A DNA stretch of 64,000 bases from Aphelidium insulamus (lineage: Eukaryota > Aphelidiomycota > Aphelidea > Aphelidiaceae), in NCBI GenBank assembly GCA_036784855.1, contig JAZDSV010000011.1:1-64000 (forward strand). Reading direction: 5' to 3'. Positions 32,128 to 42,358 of this stretch are shown here, piece after piece. Position 1 is the first letter of the stretch. Each line of letters begins with the position of its first letter. The notes under the pieces are model-generated. The model saw only the letters and a list, made by a program, of their open reading frames with translations, ran no database searches and was not told the DNA's origin. A program made the position numbers and the translations under genes.

Positions 32128-34616
32128 GTTTCCAGCGATGGCTGTAATGCACAAGGCCGCCTCCTTCTCCTTGTTCCTCCTGGCCGGTAGGCACACTCTC
32201 TGTCTCTCTCTCTCTGTGTCTCTCTCTGTGTCTCTCTCTGTGTCTCTCTCTGTGTCCAGGACATAACCCCGCCCTCTATCGCTGCTGATCTGGCTCCGTA
32301 GTGTTGCTGGATGGAGGCCTGGCAGACCCGCTAAACATTGACTGGACGGCGGTGGCTGGGACTTCGTCCTCTTCCACTCCGCTAAACACCCAGCAAGGTC
32401 TGTACATCGTCCGTCCATGCATGTATATGTACTGTATTAACATCATTCTACACAGAGCTGGCGTGGTGTCAGTGCGATGTGACGGCGGGCGCCTGTGATG
32501 CCAACTGCTGCTGTGACCCAGACTGCTCGGCGGGTGACGTTGCCCTCTTCACCGCTTGTCTGCCGGCTGGACCGCCTGGCACCGGCCGCGCCTACTGCTC
32601 TGGCAGCCCAGTATCTGTCGCAGACCGGGCCGGGGTGCGTTCAGTGTCCACTGGTAGCGGCGGCGGCACATGCATCTACTACGACAACAGTGCGTACTCC
32701 GATGTAATGATCAATGCAGAGACTGACATCAATGCGCAGATGTCGCCCAGCACACCTACTTTACGGATCCGGGACCGGTACCGAATGAGGCGGTCATGCA
32801 GCAGCAGTTCCATTATGTGTCTGGCGGGGAGCTAGCAGTCGGCACGCTTGGCACGGTAAATCCTGTTGTTCCCGCCGGCAATTCGGTTCGTACATCTATT
32901 CCATTCAACAAGTATAAGGTATACTGTATAACATTCCAGTTCTCTGCGCCGCTGACAGGAGCTTATGCGCGAATGTCTGGCACGCCGACCGGGCTTATTG
33001 TGGCTCCATTGCCTGCGGTTGTGGGCGGCCTGTGCACCGACACTATTCCCATTCGTACGAATCTTTTTGTTATTGACGTGCTTGTGTTCATATCGTAGAA
33101 TATCTGCGCAATGTGGACTCGACATGCACTCGCACCTACACCGACATGGCCGCGGAATGTTCCAGCATGACTCCACTGGATGTCAAATATTACTTGCAGG
33201 GCATTCAGGCAGGTTCAAGGTGTGCACATAAATATCATTTACAGCTGGCAGATTGCGAATGCCGCATCCACACTGCCATTCCAGATCACTTCGGTGCAGT
33301 GCATCAACAGCCTGGGCGATGTGATGGGATGCTGCTTTAATGGCAACAGTACATCGTCACTGAGTCCATGTTCCGCCGGCAGCGACTTGACATCGCTACT
33401 CGCGGATCCGAATGCACTTGGCCTGCCCAGTCCGACGTGGTCCAGCGGCAGTGGCACATGCAGTAACACTATTCGCGGGGCAAGCAATCTGACTGATGTG
33501 CATAAACTGGTATTAATAGTGGCAGCTAAACTATACGTTCACATATGTGCCATCGCCCAGCGGGCCGGCAACAATACAATCGGCACAAGTTGTGGTGCAG
33601 CTGGGCACCGTGACGCACAATGTGAGCACTCAGCGTACCGTAATTCAATTTATTCGGGTATGCAGTGCTGTCTATGTTGCTGCATAATGTATGATTTTTA
33701 TAGGACAGTCAGACGGGGCCAGTGTATGAGAGATCCGGTGCGCCCGGGTATATGCGGCGCAGCCCCGTTCTGGCTGGCACTCTGGTGTCTCAGTCGGGCC
33801 ACTCTGCCATCTCATTCACGCCGAATGCTCAAGAGCGATTGACGCTGCCCGCCACTCGATCAGACACGATGGCGTGCACGGGCAACACTGCATCCGACCG
33901 TAGTAGTCGCATCTCGGTGACATTCGGCGATGATACCATAACCGGGTGCACGCTGCGCTACTCGTTCGATCAGTTGAGCACGCAGTGCAGCCAGATCCGG
34001 CAAGATGTATTCAGCTATCAGCTGGGCGGCACCACTGGCGCCATGACGCACGTGGCTCGCTTTGGCAACAGCTCGTATCTAGACATTGGCCAGTGGATTC
34101 CCATCCATGGTGCCACACCGCCGCCAGAGCTGACTGGTGCGCAGGCAAGCATCATGCCATATGGTTTGCATAGTAACAATGACGCCGGCACAGGGATCGG
34201 GAAGCGTTGCGGACAGCCAGCCGGGCGTGTGCTCGTCACTGTTGACCGAATTCAATGTGCAGTTTCTGGTGACGTCTGCGGGATCATTTCTCAGTCCGCA
34301 AAGTGAGATTGTGGGCGCTCGCTTCGAGTACGTGTCGGGTGCGTTCAAGTACCAATGCACAGCGCAGGACTGTGTATCGGCATCGTCGACGCAACAATTC
34401 TCTCTGCGCTCCACCGTATCGTTCGTGACTGTTGGCCGTGGTGGGTATGGCGGAGAGCCGGTGGATGCGTTGGACAAGTTTACTGCCAGTGGACCCGTTC
34501 GCTCCAGTTTGCTCTATCCATTCAACTACTACTACACGTCATCGGCATCCTCTGCACTCTCCGGCCTTTCATTATTATTATTTCCTCTGGGTGCAGTGAC
34601 GCTGTCGCTTCTTTAA
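32126..34616 (+). CDS. TCTN: Tectonic-family ciliary transition-zone protein
   Basis: Tectonics are secreted or membrane-bound parts of the MKS module at the ciliary transition zone. The first exon encodes a signal peptide (MFPAMAVMHKAASFSLFLLA). After two introns comes LAWCQCDVTAGACDANCCCDPDCSAGDVALF, split here as the CQCD, CDANCCC and DPDCS blocks that define the family (CDLTPGFCDLNCCCDPDCS). Later exons include FNKYKV (32912), LRNVDSTCTRTYTDMAAEC (33105), GAPGYMRRSPVLAG (33740) and ISVTFGDDTITGCTLRYSF (33910). They are followed by VARFGNSSYLDIGQWIPI (34050, family FGNAD..WVPI) and VGARFEYVSGAFKYQCTAQDC (34312). The C-terminus is hydrophobic (residues ALSGLSLLLFPLGAVTLSLL), a membrane or GPI anchor. 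One exon join near 34130-34200 was not resolved. A flagellum-specific gene in a Chs7-bearing genome indicates a zoosporic fungus. Confidence 0.9.
32203..32256. repeat. TCTCTGTG repeat in the first Tectonic intron
   Basis: Units of TCTCTCTCTGTG fill most of the first intron after the signal-peptide exon. They serve as its polypyrimidine tract and end directly in the CAG acceptor. The repeat lies just upstream of the mRRF start on the other strand, so length changes could affect both genes. Confidence 0.9.
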
Positions 34617-34854
34617 TGTGAATAAATCACATGTTGTCCCAGCAATAATTGTGAGTAATAAATAATAATAAGCATTGCGACATGTTAGATACGAAAATGT
34701 GGCGCAGCATGATTGCTCCGTAACGCAAAACCAATACGCGCTCTGTGCAAAAAAAAACAAACCGTTAGAATTGCGTCTGCCCTACAGTGCCGCCGTTGCC
34801 ATCCCCGCCTTGCTTCGCAATGGTGCACCCGGTGGGCTGCAGCCAGCTAGGACA

Positions 34855-35583
34855 ATGCCACCCCCAGGACTTGCTTACGGTGATGCGGTGGTGCCACGCA
34901 ATCAACGCACTGTGCTTGGACTGAGTGGCTATGGTGCTGGTGCCGAGATGCCGGAGCAAGACGATCGTTTGTCTGGCAAAAATCCGGTTGATTACTACGC
35001 GCCCCCGGATGCTAAAGTTTCGACGCCTGGGGGTGGCAGCTTTTCTGGCGCTGAGGTTTTGCCTTTCGGCGATGATTTTCTGGAAAAAAGCATCCCTGAG
35101 TTTGACATTCAGGCGAAATGGCCTAAGGATGAAAGAATGCTTATTGACCTAAACAACAAGGTGCGCACAACGTTCCCCGACGTGGAGCCAAAAAAGCCGA
35201 AAGAAGTGAAAGACATTCCCGTGATACTAGATATTATATCTGACTATCCCCTTCCACGCGACGAAAGAGGTCGACTCCCGCTGCATATTGCCGCAGAAGA
35301 AGATTTCAGCGGCCTGCTGGTGTTTGAGTGCATGTTCATGTTGATGAGTCCATATGTCCGTGATGTCCACGACGATACTCCACTAATGCTCGCTGTTAAA
35401 GCTGGCAATGTCAATGCCGTCCATTGGTTGAAGAACGCTAGCGACCCGGCACTTCAGAATAACGATGGCATGACTGCTTGGGATATTGCGAAAGCTGAAG
35501 CCAACAAAGTCCTCCGGTTGAAGTTTTGGCAATATTTTGCCCGGCAGAAGATTTTGCAGATGCTCCCCCAGCCACAACAGTAG
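34855..35583 (+). CDS. Ankyrin-repeat protein of unknown role
   Basis: The frame is open from 34675 but the first in-frame ATG is at 34855 (MPPPGLAYGDAVVP); an upstream exon may exist. The protein has a disordered, proline/glycine-rich N-terminal half and a C-terminal half with ankyrin repeats: DERGRLPLHIAAEEDFSG, DVHDDTPLMLAVKAGNVNAVHWL and LQNNDGMTAWDIAKAEANK. These three repeats carry the TPL-A and DGMTAWDIA signatures. A basic and aromatic tail (LKFWQYFARQKILQM) follows. No signal peptide or membrane span was seen. It converges with the TPX2-like gene, 87 bp away. Confidence 0.75.
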   Translation: MPPPGLAYGDAVVPRNQRTVLGLSGYGAGAEMPEQDDRLSGKNPVDYYAPPDAKVSTPGGGSFSGAEVLPFGDDFLEKSIPEFDIQAKWPKDERMLIDLNNKVRTTFPDVEPKKPKEVKDIPVILDIISDYPLPRDERGRLPLHIAAEEDFSGLLVFECMFMLMSPYVRDVHDDTPLMLAVKAGNVNAVHWLKNASDPALQNNDGMTAWDIAKAEANKVLRLKFWQYFARQKILQMLPQPQQ

Positions 35584-35669
35584 CTGTGTTGCGAAAGCGA
35601 TATCGTCACTCACACACTAAGTAATGCCAGAAATGCCATCAATAAATATTATACATCATAAATGCCATG

Positions 35670-36927
35670 CTATGTTCTGAGCCTGGTACTCGCTCTGCTA
35701 CTTGTCGCTGCGGCCTGATTCCGGCGCTGACTGGCGGCATTCTTGTTGAACGCAGCAAGCAGACTGGTCAAATCATCCTTCATTCTCTTTTCTCGCCGCA
35801 TTTGTTGCCGCTGCAGCATGAATGGTTATCGTACAGATATATAGTAAGCAACGCCGCAGTTACTTGCCGTTTGCTCTGGCGCCGCAGTAGTTTGACAGGA
35901 TGTCCCTGTGACGCGCTGCAGTACTGTGCTCCCTTCACTCTGCAGCAATGCCAGTTCCGCCGCCTCCTCCTGACGTGATCTCCGTGTCGTGACATTGAGT
36001 AGTGGCGTGACCCTTTGCGGCAGTGAAGCTGTCGTCTGTTTCCGTAATTGTAAGTGGCGCGCCTGCTGCCTTGATGTTGGTTGTTCCGACGACGATGTCT
36101 GCACTGACGTGGCAGTGGGGGCAGTGGAACTTTCGCTGCGAGAATAAATGTTATGATGCGCATGTACCAGATATCCAGACAGCTATACCCGTCCATAGCG
36201 TAAGGTGGTGGTAAATATCGCGCCACTCGCACCGGACCGCATGATACACCCTGGGACCTGCTTTGTACATAAGTTGCCGGCACAAACTCATCGCCTTCCA
36301 GGTGACCTACTTGCTGTTGCCTGAGTCCATCATATCCGATGGAAGAGGCAGTCGTGGCCTTTGATTCTCTTGTCCCAGTTGCAGTTCGTCGGTGAACTCG
36401 GTCAAATACTTGACCATGTGCGCATTGTCCTCGTGGTTCTCGCCGTAATCACAGCGTGCATCAAGGCCAGTGGCATCATCTACTCCGCCGACATAATCGT
36501 CGGCTTGACAGATGTCATCGTGCAGCAGAAGTAGATTGACTGGCTCTTCCCGTTCGCCATGCTCGTGGCTAGTGTGCACTTTACGGAACCACGATGCATT
36601 GCGCAGCATTTCACTGTCGCCACTCGTGAAGGAATGTCACTGTAGCGCACTGCAGTAATGTTACCTCGGGGTCTCGTGGCCGGCAAAGGGGTGCGGCTCG
36701 TGGCACTCGGCCATGCGCATCAGTTCGACAAAGTCCACAAACTTGGGCGCATCAAACTCGAGCTGCTCGTCATAGCAGAGCTGGCTGCTGTCATTGTCAC
36801 CGCAGTCACCGTCTGCAACATCCCGGAATGGACTCGTGACCGCCGCATAGCCAACGTAATTATTGTGACAGTCGAGTGGCACTGCTGTCACTCCGGCCTG
36901 CCAGTGTGCGGGCATTGATTGTTGCAT
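35670..36927 (-). CDS. TPX2-like N-terminal-motif protein, tentative
   Basis: Six exons join in frame from MQQSMPAHWQAGV (36927). The second half of exon one reads LEFDAPKFVDFVELM, close to the DAP-F-(N/D)F motif at the N-terminus of TPX2, the spindle assembly factor that activates Aurora A. Exon two begins SEMLRNASWFRKVHTSHEH, with the WF that follows in TPX2. An acidic middle and RSQGVSCGPVRVARYLPPP come next. The fifth exon reads ASLPQRVTPLLNVTTRRSRQ, resembling the TP..P.L.T..R segments repeated in TPX2. The tail is basic and helical (RQQMRREKRMKDDL). The repeated C-terminal microtubule-binding FKA-P segments of TPX2 are not evident, so this is a weak family call; it could be another microtubule-associated protein. 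Confidence 0.38.
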
Positions 36928-37205
36928 GATAAATGTTTATTAGCTGCAGTGTAGTGTGAAACTTCATATTATTTAATTTACTTGACATATTGTGTATTGT
37001 ACTATTGTATTATTGTTCATATTCATTCACACTGGTCCTTGCAGCAAATATATCTCACCGAATTTCGTAGCCTGAATAGCTGCTGCAGTCTCTGCGGCCA
37101 ACTCGGACACATGCATGCAGGGGTAACAAACCTCTAGCCAATCAGCAGCGTCGAGTTGGCTTCAGCTGTCATGCGCGTGGCGGAATTATTTTGATTCAAT
37201 TAATA

Positions 37206-38151
37206 ATGTTGAGTGAAGTCGCTGTGGTGCTTTACCTGGTAGTGCTATCGCTGGCCGCTCCACTGAACACATACGCAGGGGTTACTAGCGACGTTGCCGG
37301 CAGTCCGTACGTGGAGAAATCGCTTGATGTCAGTGCATACGATGATTTCGTGTCCCACGCTCACGCCATGCAATATGCACTCGATCGGGAGTCAATGACG
37401 GATCTGGAACGTTTACTCGATCCCGCCAAACTTATTGCACACTTTGACGATATCAAGTCGGCAATATACCGACGCGACCACACGCAGCTCGATTCACTTC
37501 TAAATATGAATGCCGCCAAACTTATGTCACTGCGCCAGAAAACAATCTTAAAGCACTTTGAGGATCGCACTCCTCTCGAAGACCTATATGGGGTTATCAG
37601 CGGCCCCGCGGAGTGGAGAGCAATTGAGCACTTCATGGCAACGCCCAACGAATATCTGTATGAGCAGCCGGAGCACATTTATGATACACTCACATTCGCT
37701 GCGGCTGATATTGACGACGCGGAAGCGTTGCACATGCTGCACACGCACAATTACCCGATCGATTCGCGTATTCCGCTTATGGCTGCCCGGCGGGGATATA
37801 TCAACATTTTGCAATGGGTGTTTGATCATGATATCAACACGAGTCAATTGGCGTTGGTCTATGCATCGAGTGAAGGCACGCAGAGGAAGGCGCTGCAATT
37901 CCTCAAACGCCGAGTGAGTAGAGATGCGCCACTGTATTCATGTGTATCTGGTGCAGCTAACTCTGCGGGTGGATGACGGTTATCACGACCTGCCTGAGTT
38001 TAGCTGTGCTGAGATGACGGCCTTGGATGGGCTCACATTTAGCGAAGATGAACCTGCCGCGGATGAAGTCAATTTGCCACCTATAGCGCGAGATTTTTTG
38101 CGCGAGATAAAAAGGCAAGAAGAGGAGGAGGGGAGAGTTTCTCGGAATTAA
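37206..38151 (+). CDS. Secreted ankyrin-like protein
   Basis: Two exons (37206-37917 and 37965-38151) encode about 299 residues. The start MLSEVAVVLYLVVLSLAAPL is a clear signal peptide. The body is helical with degenerate ankyrin-type units, the best being DIDDAEALHMLHTHNYP and IPLMAARRGYINILQWVFDHD. It ends acidic (AEMTALDGLTFSEDEPAADE) and charged (REIKRQEEEEGRVSRN). I do not recognise the family. Secreted ankyrin proteins are unusual; candidates are an exported protein acting on a host or prey, or a lumenal/vacuolar protein. A CCAATCA box lies 60-70 bp upstream (37138). Confidence 0.72.
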
Positions 38152-38207
38152 ATGCAACAGTTGCTTAACGTATAACCACCCATACAAGTAGACACATACA
38201 TTTATTT

Positions 38208-39584
38208 CTATGTAACATGATGATCCCTGCTGTGCAACCAGGCGCGAACCCATGTTGACGAGAGTTTGAAGTTGTCACACGTCGCGTCCTGCAGTGAGCT
38301 CGGCGACTCTCGGCCATCAACCTTGGCCACCAGGTTGATAATGAAGAGTGTCAGTGGCATCAAGTCACGCTCCACGCGCTTTTCGTTAACTGCCATGTGA
38401 GTGATGGGCAAGACACTATCCTTATATGCCACCCACTTGTCCGTGCGCCTGCAAGTGTCTCTTGCGACACCACCAGCGCCTGGTACGCACCGTCTGTTAT
38501 CGTGGGGCCGTACGGGTCATACAGTGGTACCAGCTGCCATTGTATAGGTACAATGATAAGACATTCAGACAACTTATTATTCGCACCTCAACTTGAATGC
38601 GCTTGCAGTCACAGATGGATTGCAGAAATGCGTCAACTGCATGCATTCTTGTCTGCAACGGTTCCAAATACTCTCGGAACCTCTTTTTAGTGAGCAGTGG
38701 CTCGGCTTTTGAACGATCAGCAAGGATACGTCGTCTGCAGTGCACATACACACACCTGATATGCCGCATGCCAACTTTTGGGTGCATATAAACGCGGCCA
38801 TAGTGAGCAGAATCTTGTGTGCGGCATGCAAGTGGTCAAACGTGCCGCCAAGCACCACCACGCCAAATGACTGTGGCCTGATGGGAGTGGCCGCGCCGTC
38901 CACGTCGCTTTTATCCGGTTCCTCCATGTACTTTGAGTCTGCGCGACACAGCCGTGCCATCTCCGTGACAAACTGTGACGCATCATCCACTTGTGCGGGC
39001 TGTGCACCGTTCTCGACGACACTTATTCTCTCCACGCGGACGGCGGTGCCGGAATGTCTCGAGGTGGACAGTGAGTCGGCGATGGATTGCATGTGCGCCG
39101 CCGGCATCTGACCCGGCCAGTGGAAGAGCACCGTGCACTCGTTGCACGCGGCCACATGCTCTAGTACTGTGATACCGCTGGCATCCGCCGCGCTCTGCAG
39201 CATGCACTCCAGCACCACAGTCACCCCGGGCAGCATTGGATCGGCGTCGGCGCGACCGCTAGCCAACTGCCGCCCGCTGTTGTAGCGCGCCGTATTGGTG
39301 TAGATGGTCTTGAGCAGGAACTCGACAATGGGCCACGCGGACACCGGGCCCTCATCCAAATCGATCGGCGGCCGGTGAGTGGTGGCAGAGTGGTGCCCAT
39401 ACACGGCAGACAGCCACTCACTGGAAAGTACCACAAAGAGCAGGTCCGACACGCGGTCCAGCGCGGCATATAGACATGGCAACTGGGCGCTCAGCTGCGC
39501 GGCGATGTATGACTGGCCGTGGCAGTCGCCGTCCAGCCGCAGCCAGGCGATGCCGCGCCTGTGTCGCGCAGTTGATTCAGCCAT
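38208..39584 (-). CDS. CAB4: Phosphopantetheine adenylyltransferase (coenzyme A synthesis)
   Basis: This enzyme makes dephospho-CoA from phosphopantetheine and ATP, the fourth step of CoA synthesis (yeast Cab4, animal COASY first domain). After a divergent N-terminal half of about 220 residues (MAESTARHRRGIAWL, 39584) comes GVVVLGGTFDHLHAAHKILL (38870), the nucleotidyltransferase signature with the TFDxxHxxH metal/ATP motif. Later exons read RMHAVDAFLQSICDCKRIQVEV, VPLYDPYGPTITDGAYQALVVSQETLAGA (38530), the family's DPFGPT..D..ALVVS-ET motif, and end MPLTLFIINLVAKVDG...WVRAWLHS. The dephospho-CoA kinase domain of COASY is absent, as in fungi. An intron sits in the VS/ET helix region. Confidence 0.92.
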
Positions 39585-39830
39585 CTGCCCAGTGACTGTA
39601 ACACGTGCGCGTACTTGTGCAAAGCAAACGCTGCATTTTATATTCACAGTCTGACTGAATGAATTAGGCGGTAAATTTGAACTGTTAATATTCTGGATAA
39701 GGTCTTCGAACCATCACAAACAGATATGGATAGAGCATATGAGAAGTAACCGACACATTGGCCAACAATACACTATACCACAAACCTTTTACCTTTTACC
39801 TTTTATTACTACACATGTTGATGGCCATAG

Positions 39831-42228
39831 CTATATGGGCCCCACATTGCCATTTTGCGATATTGCGACGTTTGCTGCAGAGAGCTGGCTGTACAGCCTG
39901 TTGTATCGTGCACTTAGCTGGTGCTTGACGCAGAGAGTGCGCAATCCTTCCAGCAACTCCAAGGCAGCTTGAGAGTCGACTGTACTTGCGGCGGCAGTCT
40001 CTAGCCGGGTTGCATACCGTTCCATCACTGTTGCTGTTAATAACTATTCACCTATGCATAAGGTAAGCTATTACAGTCATCTGCCGACATTGCATTGGTG
40101 GAGACTAGCGCGCGGAATTCTGCCAGCTCGTCTGAAATATTAACGGTGGCCTGTGAGAGCAGATCATCAAGTGACAGTTCGGCGGAGGTATTTGAGGCAT
40201 TGGCGTTGGCAGCGTTCTTTCGTGCAGCTGCCTTTTCATTGATTTTTAGTTGGAAGGCGCCAGTGAATCCCGTGTGCTTGTCGGGGCCAAGAATATCGGC
40301 GCTGGGTTCGAGCTGTGCCGCCAGTGATGGCAGTAGTGCTGGCGGTGCACTGTCCGGATGGAGTATCCGCTCTCTGATACAGCGGTACAAGTGATGATAG
40401 GCCGTGTTGAATATGCGGTTTGGCTTGTACAACTCTTCCTGGCTGCATTGTATTGCATTTAGTTATTAATGTGAGTTATCACGTGCAAATATTGTACGTA
40501 CCCTTCGTCCTCGTCCTCGCCGTCGCGAACGAGCTGACACTGTTCAACAAATTGGCGGGTTGCATTCAACTGAGTCTCGGTGGGACCTTTGCGTCGACTT
40601 CCAGTTGCACGTCCACTCAATGACGGACTGATGGGCAGACTGGCAAATTGGCAGTTGCGAATGTCATCTTCATATGGGAGTGGCACAAAGTAGCAGCACT
40701 GGTACTTGTCCACTTTGAATGCGGGGATTAGAGCACCAATCTTGGGCGTTGCATTATTAATGCGGACATAGCGCACCGATGCCACAGTGCCAGACTCCAG
40801 CATGGCGGTGATAAATGCGGCAAACAATTGCCGTGCACGTTCATTTCCCGGCTCCGCTTCCACGGTGAGTACATTGGACAGAAAATGGTGTCGAGGCACC
40901 AGTGTGTAGAAACCACGGATCTCCATGCTCTTCACGGTCTCAAGTGCCATTGCCGCTTCATCAGCTGCACTCAGTGGTACTGACGACGCGCCGTATGCAT
41001 ACAACTTAACCAAACGATCCTGTTCGACTTTGGCCGATGCTGCCGCTTCATCCGAGATGCTCATAGCATTTCCGCCGGCATCAGCATTGCCACCAGTGTC
41101 TCCGTCTGCCGCCTGAGCAATCTTGCGGCTAAACTGACGCTTCACATCCACCTGCTCATTGTCGGCGGTGAGAATGACTTTCTTGGCGCTTGGCAGTTTC
41201 ATCTGCATCGTGCGGCTAAATACCGACACCGGTATGTCAAATTGGGAACCGAACGACAGCGGACCACGAAACAGCGTCGTTGCGCCGACGGAACGCTTAC
41301 GGACTTGCGAAAAGAATTGACGGGCTTCGGAAGCGCTAAAAACCTCGCTATTTGTCCCAGAGAGCATGGTGCGGGCAAAGTATTTGAGAAACTTTTCCTT
41401 GTCCCTCTGCGCCAGTTAACATAATGGTGGCACAATGCAGTTAAATTACTTCATCGGGCATCGCATCATCGCCACCTGCACCGCCCTCCTCGTTGTCTTC
41501 ATCATCATCGTCCTCTGAATATCCCATTCCGCTATGTAAAGTTATTGCCAATTCCTGGGTGTATAAAATGCACGCACACAATAGTAACTTGAACTTGATC
41601 GCCCTTGATTTTTTCGGCAATCTGTTCAATTCCCATCGTGTTTAGTGGAGAGTCCCTATCCGTGAACCAGTACACCTTCTTGTCAAACTTCAAGTGCCGG
41701 CAATGTCTAGCTATCAAGTCCACTGCCACAACCAGGCCATCAATACCTAAAGGTTAATAGGACTTCAAAAATACACATACGATACACACCGTCTCCCTGC
41801 AGAGTAGTGTGCGGTTGCAGCGAGTCCAAGTTTTGCAGCAGCTCAATGCTGGCCTTGTCTATTTCATGCAGCACGGTCACATTTTGATACGAGCTGTCAT
41901 CCTCGTCCGCCAGCTGATTACGCGTGTCTGCATGCACAATGTACGAAGATCTTTAATAATCTCTTGCACACGCAGCCTACCTTGGACCCCATAGGCCACC
42001 AGCCCGACTTGATCAGTTTTACGGCTGGACACGTACTGCGACAAACACGTGTCACGGGTGTAGAAAGCCGTGTGGAATAGCTAGCGCATAGCGTACCTTG
42101 TCGTGCAGCAGATCGGCAATCATAGCCACGGCAGACTGCAATCGGGTCTCACTGGACTGACCTTCCACGGCAGCGCCGCCCATAGAGGACGACGCATCCA
42201 CCAAATACACCGTGGCTGTTTTGCCCAT
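39831..42228 (-). CDS. KU80: Ku80 (non-homologous end joining)
   Basis: Ku80 pairs with Ku70 to bind broken DNA ends and telomeres. From MGKTATVYLVDASSSMGG (42228) the vWA-like domain continues with SSETRLQSAVAMIADLLHDK, KTDQVGLVAYGVQDT (family DEIALVLFGTDGT), SSYQNVTVLHEID, LDSLQPHTTL and FDKKVYWFTDRDSPL. The Ku core follows: TTLFRGPLSFGSQFDIPVSVF (41250, family FKGPL), VKLYAYGASSVPLS (40990), MEIRGFYTLVPRHHFL, ATPKIGALIPAFKVDKYQCCYFVPLPYEDDIR (40710, family PKVG..SPH) and an exon with PNRIFNTAYHHLYRCIRERIL. The C-terminal exon ends NVGPI at 39831. Seven or so introns of 40-60 nt break the N-terminal half. The DNA-PKcs-binding tail of vertebrates is not present. Confidence 0.92.
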
Positions 42229-42358
42229 TGTGCGCTTCCCTGAATGGTGGAATTTAACCGATTGTTCTCACCATTTGCCGCTCAAACAAGTATCACACGA
42301 TTTAATATCATAATTAAGAAATATGAGCGAACAAAACAACATGAAACTGCAAATACAT

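Noticed and set aside
35780-36283. 167-codon arginine-rich minus-strand frame
   Set aside because: It reads through introns of the TPX2-like gene; the spliced joins give a better protein.
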